A stretch of DNA of 64,000 nucleotides from Gracilaria gracilis (lineage: Eukaryota; Rhodophyta; Florideophyceae; Gracilariales; Gracilariaceae), in the NCBI GenBank assembly GCA_030374805.1, contig JARGSG010000042.1, positions 310,001 through 374,000 of the forward strand, in the 5' to 3' direction. The notes below the pieces were generated by a model. The model saw nothing but the letters and a program-made list of their open reading frames with translations. It did no database searches and had not been told where the DNA came from. Made by a program: the position numbers and the translations under genes. Shown here in pieces: positions 42,601-54,052 of the stretch; position 1 is the stretch's first letter, and every line of letters begins with the position of its first letter.

Positions 42601-43343
42601 TAATTTTGTCTTGGAGAAGGACACCAAGCCGATGGGACAAACTGTTCCTCGGTCAAAAACAGGTGGAAAGGTCGAAGGTCCTTGTCACTCCCAGGTGGAA
42701 TCCCCGATGTTCTACGAGGTGTCCTTTGGCCGTGCCAGCTACATTCGAGACTTCCTCCCTGATACCGGAGAACGCAGAGAGATGCTAGATCCTCTCGTGC
42801 ATCCACTCACTTTTGATACGAGGACATAACAGTGCGGAGGATAAACAATGCACATACAGCCTTCATCAAGGGGGTAATACCGTTTCGAATGCATCAAACA
42901 AAGCAAATTGTAACAAACTTTCTAGATACGTATCACATAACTTCGCGTGACCAACCGTCCTCGGCCGCCTTCACGAGAGCAATCGTCTCAAAATTGAAGT
43001 AAACTTAGGCCAATCCTTTTCATCCATTGGACTCATAGCATATTGCGCGGGACTCCCACAAGTGTGATCAAATGCGAGCGGTGACAATCAAATACACAAA
43101 CAGCCGTTCAAACAAGCACGCAGTACGATGGGTGGATACTTAAAGGCACGTTTCGTTACAGCGTTTCAAACGCGATTCGAGAATCAGATGTCTTTTTATA
43201 CATCAGCGCGGATCGAATCACTATAAGAACTCCAGAACGACTGATATGTTGTGTCACCATCATCTCCAACCACTCGCTACTGCACCTTCCGTTCTTACCT
43301 TTTACTCACAACGATCGCGGACGCCACAGTTCCTCAGCCCGAA
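39660..43343. other. 3.7-kb stretch without a recognisable gene
   Basis: Open frames here are short and none matches a family. Two overlapping ATG frames on opposite strands (41,787-42,098 plus, 103 codons; 41,708-42,088 minus, 126 codons) are the longest and cannot both be real. A TATA-like CTATAAGAA at 43,221 lies about 120 bases before the F-box/LRR gene and may be part of its promoter. Confidence 0.4.
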
Positions 43344-45239
43344 ATGACACATCAACACCACATCGACGCGAGCCGTGCCCAGCTGTCCTCCGTACAAAAT
43401 TGCGGCGCCAGACGACCTCGCGCAAGCCACAAACCGAGCCTTAATGAGCTACCCAGTGAGCTGCATGACCTCCTTCTCGAAAATATTCGAAGCACTGGCC
43501 GGGGTGAGCAACCACCCCGTCAGCAGCCAGTCTTGCGCTTGCAATCACTACGACGCATGCGGTCTTTACTTCATGCTGTTCTGTACTTTGAAGTATTTCT
43601 AAAACAATACGCCGATCTCGTTAAGGAAGTCGATGTTCTTTTTCCCGCGACGAGTTGGGATCTTCACGAGTACCAAGACCGCTCTGTTCATTCACCGGTG
43701 TTGCTCAGAACTATCGCTCGCAGTTGTGCTTCACGGTTAGTAACTCTTCGCCTCCCCTTATACGAGTTTTCAGGCGCTGAAACCATCCTGCCTACGGTGT
43801 TCGAGGAATGCAAGCAACTGGAGACCTTGGCATTTGATGATGGCGGCCGTGTCGATGAGCGCATCGGAAAACTTCTCGGAGAGTCAACAGTCACCGATCT
43901 AACGGTTAACCGACCTAGCATACATGCGATTACGGCGCTTCGAGACGGGCTACATCGGCTCAAAACTGTTCGGCTATGCATGGTTGAAAGGGAGTTAATC
44001 AATGATCTGCGTACACTCCTGAAATCGTCTTGTCTCGCGAAACTGGTGAACCTTAGCATTGAATTTTCCGAACGATGTCGTGTAACAGTGGATGACAGGG
44101 GCGCAGATGAGCATAGCGATCCAAATTTCAATCCCCGGTGCAATGTCATGGCGTTTCTTGAAGATCTGGGTGTCCAGTTGGGGCAATGGCTCCCCCTTAT
44201 CCGGAGCCTCAAACTCAGCCTGACATCCAACCATATCGGACAAAGCGGCGCTCAGCTCAGGAAGAGAGAAGTAACTGCGGTCAACCGCATGGCGGCCAGC
44301 ATTGTCGCATCACGCGCATCCCTGAGTGGAAGTAGGAGCACGAACGGCAAGCGAAGAACAATTCACCTGAGCACTACATCATCATCGCAACTGCAACGAA
44401 TAAAATATGCGATGAAAGATGCGTGCAGGGCAGCTGACGTGCGACTGGATATTGATGGGTACGGAGTACGTGTACCAATGCATCCTAAACAGGGACATGA
44501 TGAATCGCTAAACGATTACTTCGTGAGCAGGGTGAACATTCGTCCGGTAATAATTACACGCGTGTTCGGAGCAAGCGAATTTCCAGACGAAGAGTATCGA
44601 GAATTCAGCAAGCTGGAAGAGGTGTGCATTCACTTTGACAAGATAATGACTCATTACTCATCCCAATTGTGGGAGTTCTGGCGTAACTGCGGTACATGTG
44701 TAGAGAAGGCGTCCATGCGATGCTGTGCAGAGAAAAGACGGGAAGAACCCGGAATGGGCACCGAGGAGGGTGACGGTGATGAGCAACGACGAACTGAGCG
44801 GATGAACATAATGATTTTCCACATGATGGTGGCCCTGAAGAACTTGAAGATACTTGAAATCACCATGTGTGCGTTAGGAAACACGGAGAATAACGAAACT
44901 GTGTTACCAGTGTGGATGCAGAGTGTGTTTCAACGAGGGTGCCTCCCACAGATGCGCCATCTGTATTTTGTTGTCTGTGAGTGTGAGGGCACAATTGACG
45001 CGTTCGTGCGGCTTTGTCCGTCGATGTTAGCCATGGTTTGTCAGTTGCCGAGCTTGGAGAGCGTCCACGTATCGCGGGATGGCAGACCGTCGATGCAAAA
45101 TATTGGCTCCGCGCAACTTGACGAGGCTGCAAGAGGGTTGCATGTCCTAAGAGAGCGATATGAGAATGTATGTCTGGGAGGGGTTGCGACGGCTCTAAAG
45201 GAGTGGAGGACTAGCGTGCAAAATGCGGCTACGTTGTAA
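43344..45239 (+). CDS. F-box/LRR-like protein, hypothetical
   Basis: An uninterrupted frame. I place the start at the ATG at 43,344 (631 residues) because the upstream opening at 43,251 is a GTG. Near residue 33 it has LNELPSELHDLLLENI, resembling an F-box helix. The body has leucine-rich segments of the kind LVTLRLPLYEF, LETLAFDDG, VTDLTVNRPS, LKTVRLCMVE, LVNLSIEF, LKILEITMC and HLYFVVCECEG, spaced like irregular LRRs. A charged insert (about residues 310-350) and an acidic loop (near 475) interrupt them. Such proteins are often substrate receptors of SCF ubiquitin ligases. That role is an inference, and the F-box is too weak to be sure. Confidence 0.65.
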   Translation: MTHQHHIDASRAQLSSVQNCGARRPRASHKPSLNELPSELHDLLLENIRSTGRGEQPPRQQPVLRLQSLRRMRSLLHAVLYFEVFLKQYADLVKEVDVLFPATSWDLHEYQDRSVHSPVLLRTIARSCASRLVTLRLPLYEFSGAETILPTVFEECKQLETLAFDDGGRVDERIGKLLGESTVTDLTVNRPSIHAITALRDGLHRLKTVRLCMVERELINDLRTLLKSSCLAKLVNLSIEFSERCRVTVDDRGADEHSDPNFNPRCNVMAFLEDLGVQLGQWLPLIRSLKLSLTSNHIGQSGAQLRKREVTAVNRMAASIVASRASLSGSRSTNGKRRTIHLSTTSSSQLQRIKYAMKDACRAADVRLDIDGYGVRVPMHPKQGHDESLNDYFVSRVNIRPVIITRVFGASEFPDEEYREFSKLEEVCIHFDKIMTHYSSQLWEFWRNCGTCVEKASMRCCAEKRREEPGMGTEEGDGDEQRRTERMNIMIFHMMVALKNLKILEITMCALGNTENNETVLPVWMQSVFQRGCLPQMRHLYFVVCECEGTIDAFVRLCPSMLAMVCQLPSLESVHVSRDGRPSMQNIGSAQLDEAARGLHVLRERYENVCLGGVATALKEWRTSVQNAATL

Positions 45240-46767
45240 GCGTTAGCGAAACGCGGCCCCGGCGTTAAGCGTTAGCACCAATGAAAGATACAGCTCGTCG
45301 TCTGATTTGGTTGAACATAATCCTATCTGGTAAACAAAAGCAAGACTCCGTTGTATAACCGGCAAGAAAGCATGTGGTCTCAATACTGTCTGCGCGCGGT
45401 GCGGCTCGTTTGATAGCAGAAAGCGAGTAACGAGAAAACCATTACCACTTGGGTCGAAGAAACCAAAGAGCTCGGCTTGAAGCCGTGATCTTAAACGGTA
45501 GGGTGAAGACTCATGCCTACGATGCTGCAGACCGGTCCCGGTAGCACCGTTTGCCAACGGCGCTACCGGGACGGGAATCCAAAGCCTGGCTAAGGCTGCG
45601 TGAGTACCAACGGTGATTAGAGCGACGCGAATCTCAATGAGACAATTGAGACTCGCGATTGTGCAGGATGGGGAATCGCTAGAAGTTCCGCAGTGCAGAT
45701 TCTGTGCACAAGAAACGTCTAGAAGGGTTCGAGACGGAAGCACTTCTTTCGGTAAACTTTACTCAACACACGTGGTACAACGGTAGCGTACTCTGGACGT
45801 AATCGGATTGGAATATTTTGAAAGGAAAGTCTACGTGAACCGTTCGGTAGAAAGGTGCTGTATGATATCATAGGGGGTGCTTGCAAGCGCTGTGCCGAAT
45901 TGACCATCGGCACTGCCGATGGTCAACATTACACGTAGCCAGAGCTGTAGATACTGAAGCTGGTGGACAGACTGTTTAGGACGGAGCAAAATTTGTGTTC
46001 AAGTGGGGAATCTCCTATGCGGATGCGTGCGCCCAACATTTTAGCGCTGCCTGTAACTCTCTAGGCCTCAAAATCTGAATGCCGGGTTTCTGGCTAGCAC
46101 CGGTGCACACTCTGGACTAGGATACCTCAGAAGTACGGTCATTGTGACAGGGAGAGCAGTTGCTTCTGAGTTAACTCGCCGGCGGACACGCACAAATTGT
46201 ACGGCACAAGGGGGTCACGGGGTAAGAGGGTTGGTAAGCGTATTCAGTTCAATATGAAGTTCCCGATTGTGGACGCGTTCTTTTGGACGCGTTCTTTTTT
46301 TTTGCGGAGGGCTATATATAGAGACTGCTGTTCCCTTGTTACTTGAAAACGTAGGGGTAGCGGACTCGTTCTCGTTACGAAGGGTTCCGACTGTGCCAGG
46401 CACCTCTTCCAAACGTGGAATCGGGAGTATAAACGTACAATCGCTAAGGGGGTTGAGAGGGCTACTGTATCCAGTATGAACTCCTTGTCACAAGTGACGA
46501 ACTCCTTGTGAACTCCTTGTGAACTCCTTGTGAATTCACCAGTATGGCCGCAAAAGGCAAGCCCCCTCTCCCCCTCCGCAGAGGGCGGAGGGACACTGAA
46601 ACGTCGGAAACGTAAGTACGTAGCCATAACAATAGAATCTATGATTCGGGAGATTCCATAGAGATCCAAGCCTTGGACTCCAAGGCTAGCCATGCATAGA
46701 TAAAACTTACAGTGTAAGTCGTACAAACTCGCAACAAAAAACTAAAACTGAACTATTAATTTCGCAT
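45240..46767. other. Intergenic with hairpin and short tandem repeat
   Basis: No supported gene; the larger frames start with GTG or lack family similarity. A hairpin at 45,536-45,573 has arms GTCCCGGTAGC / GCTACCGGGAC. GAACTCCTTGT is repeated four times at about 46,477-46,530. A TATA-like GCTATATATAGA is at 46,310. Confidence 0.45.
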
Positions 46768-46841
46768 TACCCCCAGCAGGGCTCGAACCTGCGACCCTGG
46801 CGTTATTAGCACCATGCTCTAACCGACTGAGCTATGGAGGC
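46768..46841 (-). tRNA. tRNA-Ile (anticodon AAU)
   Basis: The 74 bases fold as a complete cloverleaf on the minus strand. Acceptor stem is GCCTCCA against TGGGGGT (G-U at the end and a T-G inside). The D arm is GCTCAGTCGGTTAGAGC. The anticodon stem TGGTG/CGCCA surrounds the loop CTAATAA (anticodon AAT), and the T arm is GCAGG-TTCGAGC-CCTGC. Discriminator is A. CCA is not encoded, as in eukaryotic nuclear genes. There is no intron. The D and T arms provide the internal A and B boxes for RNA polymerase III. T-runs of four and six at about 46,735-46,748 on the minus strand are likely terminators. Confidence 0.95.
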
Positions 46842-48226
46842 TGTATGTCATAGATAAATGATATCACAATTCACAGCGTTATTGAATCACGGCAGCGGCG
46901 CACAAGCGCAACACATTTGCGTGTCTTTTCCGCGTGCCCCATCGTACCGCCCCGAAACAATACCAGCAATATGTTGATCTTCTTCGTCGTATGATGATCT
47001 TCTTGATTGTATGATGATCTTCTTGATTGTATGATGATCTTCTTGATCGTATGATGATCTTCATACTGATTGCCAATGCCCCGGTCTGCACTCAACTGTG
47101 CCTGGTCGCTATCGTCATCGTCGCTGTCGTCATCGTCGCTATCGTCATCGTCGGTACGCACGCCTCGCGCAAACCGCAAAGAGAAAAACCGTTCACCCTC
47201 TCAAAGCGGTCCGCACCCGCGCATCTCCTACGTACATTAAATCAAATTCTTCCATCAAAACACCGTCATTTGAAACTTGTGCGTTCCCCACGACCCTTTC
47301 TTGCCTCCAACGTCAACCAACGAGCTCAGCCGCCTCCATTTGTCGTCCGACGTTCAGACTCCGAACACGTTCATCAGCTGACATGCCTAAGAACCCCTAA
47401 TCCCAGTATTACAACGGCGACCTTCTACCAAACCCTCAAATTATTGAATAGTCACATGGAGAACAAACCGATCCCCTATTGCGTAAGCCCGCCGCTCAGC
47501 GTCATGCAAACCACTACCAGCAGCCAATAAAAGCCAATCCACCACCGACAATGATCGCAACCCATCATAGTTTCCGCCACCATCAAACTCACCCTCCCCA
47601 CAAAAAAAAAAAACCAATTGATTGCCAACTAACGAAAGCGCCGCTTAGCGGCAAGAACACGACCCTCAACACCGCTCCAATGGTGGCGGCCGCGGCGTGG
47701 GTGGCTTATAGGCCCCTCCACCATCGTTCTGTCAAGGCCCAGCCTCCTCTAGCACTGATCATCAGTTCGCTCTCAGCCTCCTGTCCATGACGTCAAGGCT
47801 TCCGGGTAAACATCTGTGTGCATGCAGGCAGACCGCCTCCCCGGCAACGCTTCTGCATCATTTGCGTACGGGCCATCAACTTGCGCTGGCAGCTGCGAGC
47901 GACTTTCTGCACGTGTCGCACACGCGATCGCGCACCGGTGCACCATTTTTTACCAAACAGAGTCACGCAGCGCCGAAGCGCCGATGCCGCCATCAGTGCA
48001 CTGCGTTGAATCGCATCACCGCCGTTTCATCCCACTTAAAAGAGCCACTTCCACCAGCGCCACTCCCTACTGCTCACACCCAGCTCCAAGCTCGCCCTCC
48101 GATCGCTCACCACGCCCCCCTTGCATCTTTCTACTTCCCTTTGACCCACATCCTTCCTAACCCCACCGCATCCATCATTGTACCATTAACCTGTTTTCCT
48201 CTGTGTTTTTACCTCCGAATCTCAAT
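46842..48226. other. Intergenic with two microsatellite-like arrays
   Basis: A 20-base unit (ATGATGATCTTCTTGATTGT) is repeated about four times at 46,972-47,062. A CGCTATCGTCATCGT-type unit is repeated about three times at 47,105-47,153. The rest is pyrimidine-rich upstream DNA of the zinc-finger gene. Open frames over it look like composition artefacts. Confidence 0.6.
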
Positions 48227-49279
48227 ATGAATCCGATTCCGACATCCGCCGCCGAAATTCCAATCCCCCCCACGATCAACCTCACCAAAGCTCCTCGTCC
48301 GAAGAGCAAGTCTCTCCAACCGTGTCGCTGCCCGCATCCTAGTTGCGGCAAGATGTTCAGCAAGCGATCAAACCTTAAGGCCCATTCCCGTGTCCACAGT
48401 GGCGTCCTTCCCTACCCCTGTGAATTTCCTGGCTGCACTAAGCGTTTCCGATGGAAATCTTCCCTTAAGCCGCACATCAAGGTTCATCAAGTTTCGGAGA
48501 AAGCCACAGAACCCCAAAACATGGCCGCTTCGTCTGTATCTTCTGCCACTGCGAGTGGTACACCATCCCAACCGATCCCGATGGTGGAAAGGAATGCAAT
48601 CAATTCTTCATCTTCCTCATTGTCTCTGCTACCTATTTCAGAACAATCGTTGACCCCTTCTTCCCCCCGGGCTCAATCGTCGCCAACCGCTATCAATCAT
48701 GCCACTGCTCTCGATTCTACGCCATGGGCACAGCACACACCGGAAGGCCGCAGATATCCGTGTTCATACCCAGCATGCGGTGCAGCCTTCCTACGCTTCT
48801 CTCACCTTCTAGACCATGAAAACAGCTCCGCGCATCACCCACAAATCAAGCCCAACGTTGCACGTGCACTCTTCTCCAATGAAGTGGACCAGAACATCCC
48901 CATGGATATTCGCGCCAACTCGGTTCTGAGTGACTCCTCAGACGATACTGAAGTACTATCGTTCACCCTTCACACCCCAAGAGTCGACTCCGTTCCGAGT
49001 ACGGACGTTCCGATCCCGGATCTCACCGACAGTTTATGGAAGAACGAGCTACATCTCGATGACCCCTTTGGTGATTTCACCATGAATTTCCCTGCAAAGG
49101 ATACTGATTTACTCGGTATGGGTGAAACAAATTACAATGGTGTGGGTCTGAGTTCCACGTCAGTGGATATTATGTACAACCCAGCGATGGCTTCTTCAAC
49201 TATGGCACCTTCTCACTCTGGTGGCCTTCAGCCACTCGGAATTGATTACCCGGTCAACTTAGCTTCTTTTTGTCTGTAA
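48227..49279 (+). CDS. C2H2 zinc-finger protein, likely transcription factor
   Basis: The start is set to the ATG at 48,227 (350 residues); the frame extends 8 codons further only with a GTG. Two canonical C2H2 fingers stand near residues 34-83: CRCPHPSCGKMFSKRSNLKA...H and YPCEFPGCTKRFRWKSSLKP...H, joined by an HSGVLPYPC linker of the TGEKP type. A third, degenerate finger is near residue 180 (YPCSYPACGAAFLRFSHLLD...H). The finger pair resembles fungal/algal C2H2 regulators. The rest is Ser/Pro-rich with an acidic C-terminal part (SDDTEVLS, LHLDDPFGDF), perhaps an activation region. The gene is single-exon and acts in the nucleus. Confidence 0.85.
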   Translation: MNPIPTSAAEIPIPPTINLTKAPRPKSKSLQPCRCPHPSCGKMFSKRSNLKAHSRVHSGVLPYPCEFPGCTKRFRWKSSLKPHIKVHQVSEKATEPQNMAASSVSSATASGTPSQPIPMVERNAINSSSSSLSLLPISEQSLTPSSPRAQSSPTAINHATALDSTPWAQHTPEGRRYPCSYPACGAAFLRFSHLLDHENSSAHHPQIKPNVARALFSNEVDQNIPMDIRANSVLSDSSDDTEVLSFTLHTPRVDSVPSTDVPIPDLTDSLWKNELHLDDPFGDFTMNFPAKDTDLLGMGETNYNGVGLSSTSVDIMYNPAMASSTMAPSHSGGLQPLGIDYPVNLASFCL

Positions 49280-52135
49280 CTCCACCACCTCCCTTTTGAA
49301 ACAACGCCTTCCCCGCTCTTCCTTTGGGACTGGTTAACACGTCAACCCGTTACAGTCCCCCACAGTATACTACGTACTGCACTTACTTGTGTCTAACACC
49401 CCAGTACTTGTACAACTAAAACGCATTCAGAAACTTAGTGAATGCTATGTTACAATCGAATAATATATCACTTTACTGCACTCTGCCTTGTTGTTTTGCT
49501 TTGCCCCCACTCTCAAATACGAACTATCCACACAAGTAGTGTCTACGCATATTCTCTGAAATTGATAAATGGATTGTGAGCCGAAAAAGACCCACCCTGA
49601 TTACGAAAAGCTGACTTGGAAGCGTAATCGTGTGGCGTATTCAGAAATGATACAATGTTGCATGAGAAATAATGGCGAAAATGATACGCCCATAAGCTTC
49701 ACCGGGGAGGGAAAACGGCCAGAAGTAGACAGTAGTGACGATAGAGAAGTACAAGCGATTAGAACAGACATGTGATCCATCGCGGACGGATTGCCAAAGG
49801 GAATCACCGCAGACCCGGCCAAAGATACTCTAGAAGGTTGTGTGAACAAGGAGGACCGGAATGGGATGACGGAGCAAGCATCAACATCGGGCCGGGGGTG
49901 GTAGAATCGGACGAAGTAATACCACGTTGCGCGGACAGACAATCGGCACCGGTGCGATGAGCACAAGACCTCGACAGACATCGATTTGTGGGCGCTTTCA
50001 GTGGCGGCACGTGTCTCGCGCACGTGACGGTGTAAAGATGTACGCGCGACACCACTTGCTGGTTGTGTACGTGCTCCTTTACAATGCGCTCGCTGCGCTC
50101 GACGTCAGAGTGCTCAAGCGGCACAACGTGAGGCAGTGTGCTCGAGCGGCACAATGTGAGGTAGTGCAGTGTGCTGTTCCTTGGGTGGTCAGGGTCAGAT
50201 GTTGCTTTCCGCGCGTGTGAGGGCGGTTTGCGGTGTTGTTCACTTTGCTTGTGGTTGGTGCTTTCTACTATGCTATAGTTGTAGATAAGAGTCGGTGGGA
50301 GGGGCGGATGGCACTGTTGGCCTCGACGACGTGTGCGGTGCACCGGGGAGGGAGAACGGAGGGGTTGCGTTTTTCGCTTGCGTCATTGATTCGGAGCTAA
50401 CGAGTGAGTTGTGTCCGTCCGTGATGCGTGAGTTGTGTCCGTCCGCGAAGCAGACGGTGCACTGACTGCAGGCTGAGCTGCTCGTGGAAAAATGTTAGTA
50501 TATTGATTTCGGAGGCGTTGATGGCTGGGCCGTTGGTGCACAACAGTGGTGGTGAACAAGCACAACAGTGGTGGTGAACAATAACAGCGCGCCAAATGTT
50601 ACGCGCCACGCGAGCGGCTGAGGGGCGAAAGGGCGGCCAAAAGCGGTGCGGGCTGTTCCCGCGTGCGGAAGCGAGCAGTACGGTTGCGAACGAGAACCGG
50701 AGAAAGACATGAAGGCGGCGAGTTGCATCATCGCGGGCGCTGCCGCTCGCTGCGCGGCTCTACAAGAGTGCAGCATTAACAGGGGCGGTGTCTAAAAGAG
50801 CACAATGTGCTCAATGAGCGAGGGCGAAGACGCGGCTGCGGCTTCAGCCAGGGGTTGGGAGCGCGCGACGTGGCCCGGTGCGCGGCTGAGTGCGGCGGAC
50901 GCGGGCGGCGTTTGCGTCAGATGGGCGGCGCGCGGCGCGGCGCCAATGGCGGCGGCGCGGCTGGCGTACGCGCGTCACTTGTCCGTCTGTCCCCCGCGCG
51001 TTGCAGCGTCGTTGCAGCGTCGTCAACAGACGCGCGCCGTTCCGTTGGGCGAATCGGCAAGGTGCCGCTCACGTGCATAGCCGCCGATGATTTGTCTGCG
51101 CCGTTTGGCCACCCGTGCGGCTACGCCAGCCACACGCCGGCATGTGTGTCGTGCCAGTTGCGGGCGCCCGTCTCAGCGCCGCGGTGCCGGCGCACCGCTG
51201 CGTAACGCCGCGAACGCTTCGCACTCTCAACCGTCACACTCGCAGAAATATCTGCCCGTGTACCTCACCACCGCCCAAAATATCTTACTGCTACGTGCCA
51301 CAGCGTCGCGCTGCGCCGCCCAAATGGTTTGCCCCGAGCCAACCGCCCCCCCCCCCCCCCCCCCCCCCCGCTCATGCTGCGCAGTACGCTTCCCGCATAC
51401 TTGCCGAAAAGCACATAGACACAGGGATACAACGCAGTGGCGTCCGCTCTCCGTGACATTGTCTGCTACAACGCTAGCGCCTGCCGCGCCGCCGCTGCCT
51501 GCCGCCCGCGCGAAGCGCCACAGATACGCCACAGAGCTCCCGCAGAGCGCCAACAGCTCGGTCCACCCCCGGCCGCCGCTATCAACACGTCGCGGCGCGC
51601 CGCTTGCGCAATCCACTGCCGCCACGTGAGCGCCCCCCGCCCGAGAGCCATCAGCGGCGAATGATGAATCATCACGCGCCGCAACCACAGCGAAGCTTCG
51701 CACGTACCCCGTAGATATTTCACTTCGTCAGCCGCTGCACGCCCCCAGTGCAGCGCGTCTGTTCCCAAGCCCAAAAGTGGCAATTTATTTTGGCAAAATG
51801 CAAAGGACGGACGCCCGCAGCCCCGCCGCATATCTTACATACGCCGCCACTTTTCTACGCCCCACCGTTGTTACAACGGTACTGCTCCGATCCTGCCTTC
51901 TAAATCCCACATCCTCCCCTCCCGCGACCTGTCCGTCGTCATCGCACTTGTTGTCCGTCTCGCTCGCCAGCGCACCTGCATCCCAGTTACATTCACCCAC
52001 CGCTCCGCTCCATTCCCACTTCCCTCCACCCCACTCCCCCACCAGGCCCCGCCGTCGCGCTTTTTGTTTCTCCACGTCGCTGGAGCTCTGTACAACTGCA
52101 TTTGTGCTCATCTTCTCCGCAGCCTCTCAATCCCC
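49280..52135. other. Long GC-rich intergenic region with tandem duplications and C24 run
   Basis: From about 50,600 to 51,700 the sequence is very GC- and CpG-rich, producing many overlapping open frames on both strands, none with family similarity. A 24-base C homopolymer lies at 51,346-51,369. Local tandem duplications occur at 50,110-50,175 (~33-base unit), 50,403-50,450 (~24), 50,537-50,582 (~23) and 50,999-51,022 (11). A 68-codon ATG frame at 49,569-49,775 is unsupported. The 3' part may be a CpG-rich promoter of MED7. Confidence 0.5.
51346..51369 (+). repeat. C24 homopolymer
   Basis: Twenty-four consecutive C bases in a CpG-rich region. The complementary G run could form a quadruplex. 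The exact length is also prone to sequencing error. Confidence 0.9.
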
Positions 52136-52900
52136 ATGTCCCAGCCGGCCGCTACGCCGCAGCAGGTGTCGCAGTTCCCCCTACCGCCCCGTCGTTACTA
52201 CCAATCAATCGCGTCACACGCCATGCATCCACCGCCCTTACCTTCTTCCAATGATTCGTACCATATGTTTGGCCGCCAGTATTCCACTGAGCACATTCTT
52301 CCTTCCTTGGAACAGGCTGGCAGAAAACGTCTCTATGACCCCGCCAGCCCACCTTGCCACGAGCTTCGAAAGCTCAACGCTTCCTTGCTGCAACTGTTTT
52401 TGAAGCTCGTTGACCAACTGTGTCACCCCATCACGCAGGAGTCTCCTGTGCAACCGCACAAGCAGATCATTGAGCACATTGAAGATACTTTTGTCAACAT
52501 GCAACATTTAATCAACACCATGCGGCCCGCTCAAGCTGCCATCGACATCAAGACCTTGCTCGACAACCAGACCGCCTCCCGAAAGCGCACCACTGAAAAT
52601 CTGAAGGAAAGCGTCAAGAAGGCCTGGGATCTCATCGCAGAGGCTGCCGACGAGGTCACTCAGCCCAGCTACCAGCTTTCGCCAGCTGCCACCACTTATC
52701 TGCAGTCGCAGCAACAACAACCGCCTCTACACCCGCAGCACATGTCACAACCACAAGTCTCGCATCCACCCTCCTCCGCTAACACTAATCCGGCCTATGT
52801 GTTCGATGACATGATGCCTGCCGTATGCACTCCACCAAAACGCTCCATGTCCGAGCTAATGCGCAATATCAACAGCATCGTAAATGATCCAAACTTGTAG
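52136..52900 (+). CDS. MED7: Mediator complex subunit 7
   Basis: 254 residues from the ATG at 52,136; the longer frame opens on TTG. The N-terminus has SQFPLPPRRYYQSI, the PPPP-x-YY element of MED7. The central helical region reads ELRKLNASLLQLFLKLVDQL, then HIEDTFVNMQHLINTMRPAQ and IKTLLDNQTASRKRTTENLK. These match the MED7 helices that pair with MED21 and the NMHHLLNxxRPHQAR block. The length fits the family (about 220-235 residues) plus a Gln/Pro-rich tail. It acts in the nucleus in the Mediator middle module, linking regulators to RNA polymerase II. No intron. Identification is from motif recognition only. Confidence 0.85.
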   Translation: MSQPAATPQQVSQFPLPPRRYYQSIASHAMHPPPLPSSNDSYHMFGRQYSTEHILPSLEQAGRKRLYDPASPPCHELRKLNASLLQLFLKLVDQLCHPITQESPVQPHKQIIEHIEDTFVNMQHLINTMRPAQAAIDIKTLLDNQTASRKRTTENLKESVKKAWDLIAEAADEVTQPSYQLSPAATTYLQSQQQQPPLHPQHMSQPQVSHPPSSANTNPAYVFDDMMPAVCTPPKRSMSELMRNINSIVNDPNL

Positions 52901-53981
52901 GCGTTCTCCGCACCTCCGTTTTTCCATCCAGCCCCTGTTGTACGTTCTTCCAATCGTATCTGTCTGCACTTTTTAATTCGCACTGAGATACACTACTGGA
53001 GCCGCGGAAAAGCCATCTTGTCACACCACCCTATCATACCGCACAGCTGTTCGGAGATAAATACCTCGGATTGTTTCTAACGTGTTGTTTGTCGGCCCTG
53101 TCCTGGCCCGCGAACGACGATCATAGACCGTCGCTCTTTTTTTGACAGATTCTCCGTCCACCAACTACAACAGAGATTTCTTGAAATCAGTATACGCGGT
53201 GGATATTCTGCATAATTGCGTGATCGGTACATATGTCGTGACTTGTGGGTGCAGGTTCATCTGTCATCCTGCCCAGTGCTGCACCAGTTTTCACCGATTC
53301 AAATTGGGTTGCAGCAGCGAGCAGGGAAAGCCGCATCATTGTGCTGCCGGTATGTGCTGTGATCGCGATCGTGAGTTCCACACACCGAACATGTCGTGTT
53401 AGGTCGATCTGTCATCAGATTCACTCCACAATGCACGTGATCTACTAGCCTAATATTTCGTTTATGACATAAACATCATTCATGTCCGGCCTGAAAAGTT
53501 CATCAGCCGTCCTCGTGAGCTGCAATCTCCCAGAATGGAACTCGCTCGCAGAGCCAAATCTAGTGATATTCATTTCCGGCATATCCAGGCATTCTCCTCT
53601 TAGGTGCGCGCAGCTGGACAGCAACCTTTCACCAAAGTATCTTTGATACGCCTAAACATGCGGTATTGCGAAAGGTTGTTCACTCGATTGCGACATTCCA
53701 AATACCTGCACCGATGCATTACAGCAAGTGATGCCTGATGATGCCTGAAACCGACGATTTCGCTCTGCGAAACTAGGGCGTCCTACCATTCGTTCCAAAC
53801 GACTTGCATCACCTTCCCCTACTCCAGCATATGGGATACTCTGCTTACCTCTGCTTTGAATAGTTTATGTCGCCATTACCTTACATCGTGGGTGTAACTC
53901 AACACTGCAATCCCCTTTGTGACGCAGCTGTTCTGTTTCACCCGACTTGAACATTTTGTGCAGCCCTTTGCATCGTCCGTT
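52901..53981. other. Intergenic, convergent MED7 / YqgF
   Basis: No supported gene. The right end contains one copy of a direct repeat that duplicates the YqgF C-terminal coding sequence (53,945-53,993). Confidence 0.5.
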
Positions 53982-54052
53982 TCACCTCTTCTTGTTCTTC
54001 TTTCCGACTTGGACATTTTGTGCAGCACTCTGCATGGTCCGTTTCTTCCACT
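53945..54052. repeat. Diverged ~48-bp tandem duplication at YqgF 3' end
   Basis: 53,945-53,993 and 54,006-54,052 share CGACTTGRACATTTTGTGCA followed by similar sequence. The second unit codes for the last residues of the YqgF protein. The first lies just beyond its stop codon. Confidence 0.8.

Noticed and set aside
45243..45743. 166-codon minus-strand ORF after the F-box/LRR-like gene
   Set aside because: It opens on GTG, has no internal Met, and spans a hairpin. No family similarity.
46244..46726. 160-codon minus-strand ORF left of the tRNA
   Set aside because: It runs through the short tandem repeat and shows no family signature.
46972..47153. Regular repeats considered as a CRISPR array
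   Set aside because: Units are directly adjacent with no unique spacers, and the genome is eukaryotic. These are microsatellite-like arrays.
50807..51703. Several overlapping long ORFs in the GC-rich block
   Set aside because: They overlap on both strands and in all frames, are Ala/Arg/Pro-rich, and show no domain. This is what GC-rich DNA yields by chance.
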